NCBI RefSeq assembly: GCF_020360975.1
Contig: NW_025408694.1
Coordinates: forward strand, 1 to 64,000
DNA from: Hirsutella rhossiliensis
Taxonomy: Eukaryota > Ascomycota > Sordariomycetes > Hypocreales > Ophiocordycipitaceae
Length of the DNA: 64,000 nucleotides
Direction of reading: 5' to 3'
Shown here: positions 21,220 to 31,192 of the stretch, piece after piece
Layout: each line of letters begins with the position of its first letter
How positions within the stretch are numbered: position 1 is the first letter of the stretch
The notes under the pieces: model-generated
Told to the model about the DNA's origin: nothing
What the model saw: the letters and a program-made list of their open reading frames with translations, nothing else
Databases searched by the model: none
Position numbers and translations under genes: made by a program

Positions 21220-22435
21220 TTATCTTTGCACCGTTGAAGTCAATGCTAGTACCGGGGTCATCGTTGTCTTCGGCTTTGCCCGAAATTGTGCCTTTACGAG
21301 TTCCGCTTCCTCTAGCGCGGAAAAACGTTGTGTGCCAAGCATAAGGGTATCGTCAGTCTGCATTCCCACAATCCCAAAGTTATCAGGTCCCTTATTCGTA
21401 ATTAGGAAGCATAGGTCGTAGGTTGATGTGGACATGTCGAGGTTATCGACATGATGCCCGTGATAGGTTCGAAACCAATGGACTCCGGCCTCCGCAATTC
21501 CGTATAGGGGCTTAATAACGCGAATGATTGTTCCTTCCGGGTATCTTCCTTCTAATTCGGCGGGAAGATGCGTGAGAATGGTGCGGAATAGTTCGGTCTG
21601 CGCCTGGGGATACGCTTGTGTGATGTCACGAAGAGAGGTCATGCCGTGAGAAAGGAGGTCTGGGGAGATAGCAGAAATAAGCCGTTGACTGACGCGTTGA
21701 ATTGTCGGGGATTGCGTCAATAGGGTGGTTTTCTCTTGGTCGTTGTGCCCTTGGACCACGAGCCTTGACTTCTCGTATGGTTTGGTTTCTTTGCCTTTAA
21801 CCTCGCGGACCATGCGGGAGCGGAAGATATGATGGTTCCCGTGCTTTGCTTCATTGTAGCGTTCGAAGCTAAACACTCCTCGTACCAATAGATCATCGAT
21901 CTCCGTGCTATCGGATTCCTCAAAGGGTGCCTGGCGTTGTGATAATGCCTTCGTCCCGTAGCTTGATGGCTAGTTGGTAGGCATCTTCTTCCTTCTTGAC
22001 TAGGAACGTCGTCTTTGGCTTGTTCTTCGAACCAGGGGGGCGGCCTCGCTTGCGCGGCGCCGGGGGATTAGGAGCAGGAACAGGGGCAGGGGCAGGGGCA
22101 GAAACAGGAACAGAATCGCTCGCAGGATCAGAAACAGGAATGTCAGAATCATCCGCAGCAGCAGCAGCGGGGGGGGGGTGGTCGTCTCGTCGCGGAAATA
22201 AGGCTGCACAAGGGTGGAACGGAAGGTCTGGGGTCCGTTGATAGTATCAATTGTGACATTGGAGCCATCAATTGCACTAATCTTAAAGGGCCTTGCCAGC
22301 CGAGCTTTTCTCTCCACACTCGGACCTCGCTTTGCAGTGGGAGCGATAGTATAACGCCTGTTGATGATGGTCCGTTCTTTGTGTGTAAGGCGCCCTGCAC
22401 TTGCCGCTCTGCTGAGAGCTGACGAAGCATTTTCA
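21220..22435 (-). pseudogene. Copia integrase C-terminus and reverse transcriptase
   Basis: Upstream of 21888 is a linker with low-complexity Ala/Pro codons and a run of ten G at about 22171. The RT_2-type reverse transcriptase reads SRMVREVKGKETKPYEKSRL, VVQGHNDQEK, SLRDITQAYPQAQ (first catalytic Asp), IIRVIKPLYGIAEAGVHWF, and VGMQTDDTLMLG where copia usually has YVDD. The RT frame closes at 21220 and continues to RNase H in another frame. Confidence 0.85.
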
Positions 22436-22461
22436 TCGCTTTCTGGGCTGCGGCAGCCCTT

Positions 22462-23545
22462 TCAGGGTCGTAGCAGAAGGGGCGAATCTAACGCCATTCG
22501 AGGGTAGGCGCCAAAGACTAGGAGCGTAGGGACAATGCCATTTGGCCCTGCTGTGTCGTTGATGGCTTTGATAGCCATTTGAAGGATCGATTCGGGGATG
22601 TGAAGGTCCGATTTCTGCGTGGAGGATCTCAAACGCACGGCGGAGAGGGGCATGATATCTTTCAACCTTTCCAACGGACCAATGTGCTTCCACAGGACTT
22701 GCTTGCAGGTTATCCCCATAAGCTTTGCCTCGTTACGGAACTCTAGGGAGGCAAAATTGGTCCCTGCGTCGTGCTTGATAGTATCAGGGGGTCCGAGATA
22801 TGTGTCTATCCAGAGGGCTCGGAGGGCTTCCCACGTATCCTTTGCTGACATCGATAGGAGGAACCTGGCTGCTTGGAACGCTGTTGCTGTATCTACCACG
22901 TGCAAGACGGGGCGTTGAGGGGTTCCAAGGTAGAGCACATCAGCGACGATTTCGTAGTTGAATTCCTGGTCATCCTTTAGGGTGAATTTGAAGCGTCTTG
23001 GAGCTTGAGAGTGCATTTGACAGTGATGACAGAATCTCGAGATGTTCTCTAGGATATCTATCGTCACATCGTTGTGGCCAGCTTGCCGTAGGAGGTTGTG
23101 AAGTCTTGGGACCGCTGGGTGCCCGAATCGACGATGAAGAGTGCGGATCTCGCTCTCCGTGAGGAATGCGATAGCGGCCTCGTTGGTCTTAGGTAGGAGG
23201 AACCAAGGATGTCCCCATTTGCGGATAACCGGGAGGGTTGTTCGTCCGACAATAGTGTCTGTAAGGTTGTTGAAATAGATGCCTAGGCGATCCATATCAG
23301 CGAGAGAGAGAGGAAGGTAGGGGTCTTGAGGATATGGAATGTGATCCTTCCGAGAGGTGTTTTAAGGGCGATAGAGCCGAGGGATAGAATGGCTTCGCCG
23401 TTGCCGAATTTGATAGAAGCTTGGCCTGCTGTAGTCTTATCGAGCGTTATAGCAGGGTCTGCTCGTTGTAGAGCGATGCATTGGTCGTAGCCAGCTGTGG
23501 AAACCTTCGCGGCGCCTGTGTCAATTATGATGCCCTGGAATCAGT
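22462..23545 (-). pseudogene. Copia protease and integrase
   Basis: A protease active site IIDTGAAKVSTAGYDQ is encoded near 23525. The long open frame from 23295 holds the GAG-pre-integrase HRRFGHPAVPRLHNLL with the following HxxCxxC-like CHHCQMH, then the integrase core with NYEIVADVLYLG and IKHDAGTNFASLE as the first two acidic residues. After KDIMPLSAVRLRSS the frame is disturbed, so the third acidic residue is not in a clean frame. Known role: polyprotein cleavage and cDNA insertion. Confidence 0.8.
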
Positions 23546-23801
23546 CTTGAGTAGCGCTCCTCTATCATGAATTGGGAAGCAGGTGTAGCGTTGTTTTGAG
23601 AGGTGCTATACACGTCTTCCCCTGTGATCAGATGGTTGAAGGCTTGCTGGCAGAGCATTTGGCTTGTGTGCCACTGTTCTGGGTTGTTGTCATTATCTTC
23701 ATTGTCGTCCTCGTCCCAGGGTCGTTAGCATCATCGTGGGCATCCATCTCGTGACCTTCAAAGTCAAGAACGTAGGCTGTAAGGTCCTGGGAGGGTAATC
23801 C

Positions 23802-24614
23802 CTATGAAGTGACAGTGGGCGACGTATTGGTCTCAGGATCTTTGACGTTCCTCGGCAGTGTGCTTTGTAGACCAACATCCTTCCTTATTGCAGACGAAGC
23901 ACTTCTTATTCCACGGGTGGTTGTGGCCGTAACGGCCTTGTGGGCGGTTAAAGCGTTGACTATTGAAGATTCCCCGTGGAGCGTTGTAGCTGCCTCGTTG
24001 AGCGTTGCCTCTATACCTTCTATACCCTTCTGACCAAATCTTCCGCGATTGTTGTTGTATCTTCGATCGAGATAGTAGTGGTCATTGGGATCCATATGAT
24101 CAGATGGTTCCTCGAGGTCTTGATGGTATTGAGGGCCTCCTTGAAGATAACGAGGCGCTATTCCGCGTGCAAGATGGGTCTCAACGGAAGAGCGAAGATC
24201 TGCAAAAGGGCTCGATTCCTTCGGCGGGCTTGAATAAAGCGTATTCAAGTTCAGGAACACCGCGGCATGCATTAATAAGCGTTGTACGCAGTGGAACGTT
24301 TCCTGCATACGCGTTGCCAAGAGCTCGTTGGCATAACTGTAGCTTATCAAGGAGTAGCTGAAGAACCTCGTGTAGGGATTTCGTAGCATTATCGGCACGG
24401 AGCTTGTTAAAGGAAATAGTCGTCCATTCAGTATAGTAGTGAACGTGGTTAACTTCCGTATCGAAATGTTGCTTGATGCTATCGTATGCCTTGCGGAACG
24501 TTGAGGTCCAGTTAACGTGGTCAATGTAGTACGTTTGGGCTCGGCCAGTAAGGATTCGAGGAAAAGAGCGTGGAATTGGTCCGGCTTGACCTGAATGTTA
24601 TAACAGATACTCAT
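23802..24614 (-). pseudogene. Copia gag, C-terminal part with zinc knuckle
   Basis: The early open frame (HALFLESLLAEP, near 24560) and later segments belong to gag, with frame changes. A knuckle-like CFVCNKEGCWSTKH is encoded near 23865-23900 in a neighbouring frame, the usual nucleic-acid-binding end of copia gag. Asn/Gly/Arg-rich sequence (DRRYNNNRGRFGQ) precedes it. Confidence 0.6.
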
Positions 24615-24642
24615 AAAGATGCGTAGCTTATCATCGAGAAGG

Positions 24643-25389
24643 TCATAGGGTTCCCCCGTATAGTTCTTCTCTTTGTCCCAGATCTTGGTGAATTTCTGTT
24701 GTGTGTCGGCATCGACGATGCCGTTCGGGATGTCGGCCGGGGAGTGATAGCTTGTAGGATGTATTGTTCGTTGGGAAGCGTAGCAGTCGTTGTGGGCGGT
24801 TCCGCAATTGTCGTAGCGGGAGGAGCAGGAGCGTCGGAATAGGGGCTAACGGCGTGGATGGCTCCGCCGTGTTGGAGGTGGGAGGGTTCTGCGTTAGTCG
24901 TCTCTCTTTTCTTGTATAGGCCTCCGTTCCTTTATCGAATTGGGTTACCATGAATTCGTTGTCGGGCCAGGCTGGTGGGTTATCGATCGTCTGTAGGAAG
25001 ACGAGCTGTGGGATGATGTGGTCACCCTTTTCTCCTGTATAGATACCACGTCTCTTTAAAAGGTAACGTAGCTCCCTTCGAAATTCCTTTGGCATCTTTC
25101 TCCACGTTGCCTCGGTCCACTGTTGGAAGTGATCCTGGAAGAATTCAAGGATATTAGTGCCATGAAGGTGTACGTTCTCCTCGCATTCTGACATAAATCG
25201 TGCGGTATATGTCATAACAGCTATTCTATCTTCCTCTTGTGGCGTGATCTCATCCTCCCATCGGGTCGGATCGATATCCTGATATTGGGTCTTTGGGATC
25301 GTGAGATTTTGGACCAATTCCCTTACTTGGTCGAGGAAGGCGTCGTTCCTCGTAGAGGCGGGGTTCGGGGTTGGGGTCGTGCTTGTCAT
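24643..25389 (-). pseudogene. Copia gag, N-terminal part
   Basis: The first ATG is at 25389 (MTSTTPTPNPASTRNDAFLD). The product has a copia gag-like helical region (DRIAVMTYTARFMSECEENV, EFFQDHFQQWTEATWRKMPK). A 28-bp tandem duplication (25391-25446) abuts the start codon. The frame loses sense in the Pro-rich linker near 24800 and ends at 24643; the following gag part is in another frame. Confidence 0.7.
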
Positions 25390-25694
25390 TGTGAGGGTTG
25401 TCACGTAGTTGTCGAATCGTGAGGGCTGTCACGTAGTTGTCGAATCGGCGTTGTGGACGCACTTACACTTAATGTAACCGTTAAGTGAAGTTGGAAGGAT
25501 CTATCAATGGCCTACCGGGAGCTAGTTGGTTGCCGGGTCCGGGTAATCGTAGAGTCCTTGATCTTAGCATAGAAACCTCCTCTAGGTCCAACCAGGGCAA
25601 TATCGCTAGGAATATGGTAGTTGGGCTTTCGAAGGTTGCGTTCTATCTCTTCTTCCTTGCCAATCTGTGATCGACCAAATCGATCACTGATCAG

Positions 25695-25895
25695 TGTCGG
25701 GAGGTCTGTACTGCAGTAACGCAATGGGTTGTATTCAAGATGTCTTGCTAGGAAGGAGGAAAGGGAATGAGGGGCACACTACGTGCCCTTTATACACGGA
25801 TCCCCGAGGTCCATACACGTGACGCTAAGGGTCACGTGTGCGTGTGTGCGCACCTCCCTTACAATCCTACTATAGCTATATGCTACATTCCCACA
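25695..25895 (-). repeat. Copia 5' LTR
   Basis: 201 bp, upstream of gag on the minus strand. Instead of an obvious tRNA primer-binding site, the next internal bases form a hairpin with arms GTGATCGA and TCGATCAC around TTTGG (25667-25687). Confidence 0.95.
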
Positions 25896-26014
25896 GTATT
25901 AGTAATTTCCACTATTCTAAGATTGTCCCGGGGGTTTTTGTGCTGTCCCGGATTTTTTGGGCCAACTTAACGGCAGTTAAGTTGGTCAGCCACCTGCCTT
26001 TGACCAACGGGTAC

Positions 26015-26053
26015 TACGGGCGACTGTAGGCCAGACTGTCTCAAAACGCATTT
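26015..26053 (+). repeat. Left TIR of copy A
   Basis: 39 bases identical to the reverse complement of the right end, with one extra T in the right arm just after them. Confidence 0.95.
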
Positions 26054-26229
26054 GGGAAGAAAATTTGTCATTACGTATACCCTACTGTGACCATAGAGGT
26101 TATGGCCCATTTTAAATATTCGGCTTAGCAGAAGCAGGGTTAATTGCATATACGACGAAGTTATAGCAGATCTTTACAGTCACGTTTCTTTCTTCCCCCT
26201 ACTTTATTTTGCGTGGACGAATATTAAAA

Positions 26230-26840
26230 ATGCAAGCTATCACGATTGACAGTATTCTCCTCCCATCAATTCCCCCTACTGCACAACAACCAATAACTAG
26301 CATTGAACTTACATCATGGGCGTTGTCTAAGGTGTATCAAGTCCGTTCGTCCAAGGTCGAGAGATTGCTAGCATCTACAGCCCTTAAAACGCTTTATATG
26401 TCTCAATACGAAGGCGAGGCAAGGTATATCACATTCGCATCGACTTAAGCTTACACGAAGCCAACATCTCGATGCCGCCTTGATATTTATATTCGGTGAT
26501 CAGCCGAAAGCTCCTGTGTCCAGTGTATAAAGGGAATGGGGTGTTTCAAGGCTGTTACACTCTGGAAATGCTAGGGTCAGGTGCATGCGCGAATTGCACG
26601 TACTCATCTCGTGGGTCGCTATGCAAACTACACTGTAACACTCTAGTTCTACCTATAAAAGAAAAGGAAAAGATTCAACTAATAATCGTCTTAGGTCATC
26701 ATCAAACAGAGGAGAACTATAGCTATTCCCAAGAAAGCGAGGACCTACAGTCAATTACTCCTCGGCAGTGGCAGATAATTGGGAGAAAATTCCAGGAATG
26801 GGTTGAGATAATGGTACACAACTCATATAATGATGACTAA
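26230..26840 (+). CDS. ORF1 of copy A: DUF3716-like Cys-rich protein
   Basis: The start is ATG 26230 (MQAITIDSILLPSIPPTAQQ). The C-terminal half has the Cys pattern SCVQC...GVFQGC...GSGACANCTYSSRGSLCKLHC, which resembles fungal DUF3716 (CxxC, GPFxxC, GACANC, GxxC), a likely zinc-binding domain of unknown function. It ends QEWVEIMVHNSYNDD at 26840. Copies A and B differ by indels in short A and C runs that switch frame near 26385 and 26530; no single copy is fully open. The role in the element is unknown; a DNA-binding accessory protein is a guess. Confidence 0.45.
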
Positions 26841-27647
26841 ATAAACTCCACTCCTTATCTGCATTTATGCTCTACACACTTTGAAACTAAAAGTATTCCA
26901 TTAAGATTACGAAGAAAAATTCGTTTACTTCGCACATCTACCACCTCTTCGTCATTAACTTATTAAGAGGCAATGGCTGATGATACTTGTACGGCGACGG
27001 GATACTCCCATCGGGCAGTATCCCTTAGTCAACCATTATGGACAGTCTGTCTTTATTGCGGAAATCTCCTTACCCGACAGTCTCGACAAGTTCCCGTCCG
27101 GACGAATATACAAAGCTCGAGATCCAACGACCATGACGCGCAGACGATCGATCTCACTTCCGACGATAGTCAAACAGAACGACAGATAGCTCCTGCGATG
27201 ACAGTCCCAGCTATAAAGTCTACAAATGGATTACGTCAACTCGTTACGGCCACGAACGAGGGCAACACCCATCGCTCTGAGAGTGCGCAGGCAACAAGAA
27301 AGCGATCAATGCTCCAGCCCTTCGATCTAACGGTGAACTTTTATTGTGCGTCCTTTAGAATCATCGATAATAAAGGATTGCCTGTAAAGAAGTATCACGT
27401 AGGATATCCTAGTCTTGTACGGAAGGTTACACACTGTTTCTTTTCCGAACCAGCCAAGCAATTCCCGTCACATTCCGACATGATTCAACAGATTATTCGC
27501 AGAGCCATTAACGACGAGACTTTAATCGATCGCGACTGGAAGCTCCTATCAGCTTGCTTAGCAAACAATCCAGGCTCGATCTCGTATTATCCATCACAAG
27601 CATACGAGACGACATCCCTGCTTGACCTTTTTTCGCTCGATTTCCCC

Positions 27648-27919
27648 TGTCACACATAGGATATCAGCCTCCAACAGTCTGACCCCCCTATTCGCACAGT
27701 CCGTTTCCACATTTCCCCACAGAAACTTCTAGGAGGCATCATCAACGCATCAGTGGCTTCCAGATGATCCGATCAGATGCTTCCATTCACTACCATTCCC
27801 TTCCATTCTCATATTCAGGCAGTCTATAAAGATCTCGCCTCTTTCCCACCTTAGATAGCAGAATCAAGAGTCTTCCAGTCCCTGATCTTTATGCCCACTT
27901 GCTCATCCTCCGTGCGATA
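27648..27919 (+). repeat. 5' LTR of the RT-less copia
   Basis: 272 bp; matches 30922-31192 and the solo LTRs at 46596-46864 and 50949-51219 (inverted) with few differences, mostly in homopolymers. It contains a TATA-like TCTATAAAGATC near 27822. Confidence 0.95.
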
Positions 27920-27937
27920 GTTATGAGCCCGGTCTGC
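27920..27937 (+). promoter_or_regulatory. Primer-binding site matching initiator tRNA-Met half
   Basis: The bases directly after the 5' LTR, GTTATGAGCCCGG, are complementary to the anticodon-arm sequence GGGCTCATAAC of fungal initiator tRNA-Met. Drosophila copia is known to be primed from a cleaved half of this tRNA. The match at the LTR edge is direct; use as primer is inferred. Confidence 0.65.
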
Positions 27938-27991
27938 CACTGACTGGGTATCTTATTCTTGTTCACTCCGCTGCGCAGAATAGCTTCCACA

Positions 27992-28870
27992 ATGAGCTCA
28001 GCTCTAGATCTTGATGGCTCTTCCAAGGGCACCGTGCTCAACGGCCCTTGCGACTGGAAACAATGGATTTCTATCATCAAGAAATTCGCCACGTCCCACA
28101 GTCTTTGGGACTTTCTGGACCCTGCCGTCAAGGAGGGTAAGCCGGTTCTTCAGCAGCCAGTTGAACCAACATTCCGACAAATCAACCACGAAGCATCTGA
28201 TCTCGTGGATCTGACCTCGGAGGAATTTCGCCGTCTCGAATTCCTCCACACCCAATACCGCTCGAAGCTTCAAGGGTATAGGGATCAAGTGAAGGCACTC
28301 GCCAGCCTTCAACAACACATCGTCAAGACCATCGGCAACTACTACAGCACCATTGCCGAGGAACACGACGTTGCAAAGCAACTTGCCTTGCTTCAGGCTC
28401 GTGTGGCCCCAACCGACTGGGCACTCGAGAGGAAGTTGTTCAGCGTTATCGTTCCACCCTTCAGTCGCCAAACAGGACCAAGATCGAAGCTTGGGTCACC
28501 CAATGGCAGAAAGTCCTCACTGAGGCAAAGCAATTAGGGCTTCCTGATGTCCAGGACCTTCGCCCTACCCAAGATTTCCTACAGGCTGTTTCGTCCATCA
28601 ACGCCCCATTCACAGACTATTGGGTCAACAAAATGGAAGACGAGGCCGTATTCGGCAAGCCTGATTGGAAGACGGACTTCCCGGACGGCATTAAGATCAG
28701 TGAGATCTTTGAACGAGCTCACCGAATCAAGGCCGCCAACAACAGCAAAGGATCATTCGGAGCTGCCTTCCAAGGCAAGGGAGAGAAATCGGAGAGGAAG
28801 AGGACAAGCCTAAGTGGTCTTCAAGCAAGAACGCTGATGGTGTTCCTATGTGTGTCTGCGGAGAATATCA
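27992..28870 (+). pseudogene. Copia gag
   Basis: Start ATG 27992 (MSSALDLDGSSKGTVLNGPC). It follows the fungal copia gag pattern: CDWKQWISIIKKFATSHSLW, RRLEFLHTQYRSKLQGYRDQ, then, after a frame change near 28430, LGLPDVQDL and the PFTDYWVNKMEDEAVFGKPD segment. A Cys-poor end, CVCGEYHRFVDCFYL near 28850-28890, stands where a knuckle would be. Two or three single-base shifts separate the segments. Confidence 0.75.
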
Positions 28871-29149
28871 CCGCTTCGTAGATTGCTTCTATCTCATCAA
28901 ATCAGCTCGGCCTGATGGCTGGACTCCTGATCAGAAGGTTGAGAAGAAGATCAAGGAAATCCTCGACTCAATCCATGGGCAAAGAAGATGACGGAGAAAG
29001 CACAAGACTTCAAGAAGAAGGAAATGGAGAAATCGTCCGACTCCTCCGTTAAAGGCACAGCGTTTGCCGGTCTTCTACCAGCTCCTGACAACACACCGCC
29101 TCCTCAACACCTCCATCAACCAGTTTCTCGACGGGAAAGGCAGTCTACC

Positions 29150-30240
29150 CGCTGTATGACTCCTTTATCCTTGATTCCGGATCAGACACACACATTTGCA
29201 ACAACCGATCCCGTTTTCTTGACTACACCGCCCTTGCAGAGCCAAAGAGCTCTTTGCAGGCGATAGTCAACTTCAGATCCTTGGCTACGGCACAGTCCGT
29301 ATGAAGCTTGAAGAAGGAGGACTTTTTCAGCTCAACGAAGTTGCCTTCGTGCCAAAATTCCACACCAACATCGCATCCCTCGACCGCTTTCTTGCGAAGG
29401 GATACAACTGGAATCCACTATCTGGACGCGTCTCTAAAGACGATCAGATTATATTTCATACGAAACGCCGCTTTCGTCAACCGGTCATCGAGTTCAACCC
29501 GATTAAGGAGGACTCTCACGCCTCCAATTTCACATCTTCATCTGCACCTCGCACAGTGAAAACAGCAGATGCTACGCTTTGGCATAAGCGCCTAGGTCAC
29601 TTGAACGCTCAAGCCCTAGAGCATCTTGTTGAGAACACGACGGGTTCGAAGATCAAAGGCCCAGTTACCATCGATTGCACCGCGTGTTCCCTTGGGAAGG
29701 GAAAGAAGGTCGTCTCTCGCCGAACCCCTCAAAACCGAGCCCCAGACCATTCTGGAGAATCTACGTTGATATCTTCAGTATGAACACCTCATTCAACGGC
29801 AAGGAAGCTGTTCTTCTTATCAAAGATGAATTTACAAGCATGATCTTCATCTACCTTCTGAATGACGCGACACAAGGGTCCGTTATGACTGCTTTGAGAA
29901 ACCACGAGGCAATGGTTCAACGCCAATGGAATCTCAACATTTGCATTATCCACCGTGATAACGATCGTTCTCTTCAGAGTGCGTATGAGAGCTGGATCGA
30001 GGAAAAGGGATTCAAGATGAACCTTCTGCCCCTTACACTCCCGCTCAAAACGGTTCTGCAGAGCGATCTGGGGGGGTAATATCTGCCCAGGCCAGAACAA
30101 TGGGAATTGATGCCAATTTACCATCTGATCTTTGGCCAGAGACTTGGAAAGCAGCAGTGTTTTTGCACAACAGATCGCCCATGCAGAACCACAGCTTCGA
30201 ACGCCTTTCCAGCTGCTTCATCAGTGGCTGCGAGACAACA
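29150..30240 (+). pseudogene. Copia protease and integrase
   Basis: The protease active site ILDSGSDTHICNN lies near 29173. The frame from 29301 runs through VAFVPKFHTNIASLDRFLAK to the GAG-pre-integrase LWHKRLGHLNAQALEHL and CTACSLGKGKK. The integrase core shows WRIYVDIFSM, then IIHRDNDRSLQ, and GGVISAQARTMGI after a frame shift inside a run of seven G at about 30070, which removes the glutamate-bearing helix from frame. Confidence 0.8.
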
Positions 30241-30870
30241 ACAGAGACATAGGCTACCAGCAAGACCAGCCTGACATCACGTTTCTCAAGGCATACGGCT
30301 GCAGAGCCTATCCTTGACACCCCAGGCCCTTCAGAACAGACAGAAGAAGGACCTAAAGACCGACCCTCACACAGAAATCGGTTATCTCGTTGGATATGAT
30401 TCCACGAACATTTTCAGGATCTGGATTCCGTCCACATCAGAAGTCCGAAGGGTCCGAGATGTGACCTTCAATGAAAGCATCTTCTATGACGGAAATGATC
30501 AGCCACCAGAACCTATCCCACAGCGCGTGGAAGTACAGCTTCCAGCCCACATCGAGGACGAGTCGGATTACGAGGAAATCCCCACTCAAATCGATGAACC
30601 TGAACCTGACCCCGTTGAGCAATCTCCTCAACCTCAGACCAAGGAGACGCCACCACGATTGTGGTACAACCCGAACCATCTGATCATGAGGACTCGGATG
30701 ATCAGGATGAGTTTCATGACATTCAGCACCCATATCCGACACCGGACCCCGGTCCGAGTGACTCAGCCACGGCGCTCAGCCCGCTCACCAAAGCTCTGCC
30801 AGGCCAGAAATTTGCTACTTTCGTCAAACAACTCGGTCTCGTCGATATCTCTACGTTGCTAGGGATCTAG
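30241..30870 (+). pseudogene. Copia integrase C-terminus joined to a short tail; RT missing
   Basis: FLKAYGCRAYP and KTDPHTEIGYLVGYDSTNIF are the retroviral-SH3-like end typical of copia integrases. The chain continues through an acidic, Pro-rich linker (EDESDYEEIPTQIDEPEPDP) that normally leads to reverse transcriptase, but it ends with FATFVKQLGLVDISTLLGI and a stop at 30870. Confidence 0.75.
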
Positions 30871-30921
30871 TTTCTTTCTTCAGTTTGCACTGCCCACTAG
30901 CCAGCACAACCTGGGGGGGTA

Positions 30922-31192
30922 TGTCACACATAGGATATCAGCCTCCAACAGTCTGACCCCCTATTCGCACAGTCCGTTTCCACATTTCCCCACAGAAACT
31001 TCTAGGAGGCATCATCAACGCATCAGTGGCTTCCAGATGATCCGATCAGATGCTTCCATTCACTACCATTCCCTTCCATTCTCATATTCAGGCAGTCTAT
31101 AAAGATCTCGCCTCTTTCCCACCTTAGATAGCAGAATCAAGAGTCTTCCAGTCCCTGATCTTTATGCCCACTTGCTCATCCTCCGTGCGATA
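30922..31192 (+). repeat. 3' LTR of the RT-less copia
   Basis: 271 bp; preceded by CTGGGGGGGTA, a candidate polypurine primer for plus-strand synthesis. Confidence 0.95.

Larger units (their letters stand above)
20066..25895 (-). mobile_element. Ty1/copia retrotransposon, full length, TSD GTATT
   Basis: Near-identical LTRs (20066-20268 and 25695-25895) flank a coding region on the minus strand, and GTATT is duplicated outside (20061-20065 and 25896-25900). The gene order gag, protease, integrase, reverse transcriptase, RNase H is that of copia. Length is 5830 bp. The LTRs differ only at a few homopolymer indels, so insertion was recent. It sits inside the MITE. Reading frames are broken repeatedly. 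Confidence 0.95.
19879..26011. mobile_element. TA-flanked MITE (about 298 bp) carrying a copia insertion
   Basis: The left end starts CCCGTTGGTCAAAGGCAGG at 19879; the right end at 26011 is its reverse complement. The inverted repeats are about 93 bp and nearly perfect, and both are flanked by TA (19877-19878, 26012-26013), the duplication of Tc1/mariner-pogo elements. Each arm holds an internal palindrome, CCAACTTAACTGCC...GTTAAGTTGG, followed by CCCAAAAAATCCGGGACAGC. Without the copia element and its TSD only about 298 bp remain, too little for a transposase. Its terminal layout resembles the autonomous pogo element at 47254-50041 (CCCGTTGATC start, palindrome, CCAAAAAATCCGGCACAG), which is a plausible source of transposase for this family. 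Confidence 0.85.
27648..31192 (+). mobile_element. Copia retrotransposon lacking RT and RNase H, TSD TCCCC
   Basis: LTRs of 272 and 271 bp (27648-27919 and 30922-31192) start TGTCACACATAGG and end CCGTGCGATA, so the ends are TG...TA rather than TG...CA; the TCCCC duplication (27643-27647, 31193-31197) and an inverted solo copy with TSD TCCGA confirm these ends. The total is 3545 bp. Gag, protease and integrase are present. After the integrase C-terminus the coding region goes straight to a stop at 30870 and a polypurine-like GGGGGGG before the 3' LTR; reverse transcriptase and RNase H are absent. It would need those enzymes from a relative. Confidence 0.9.
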
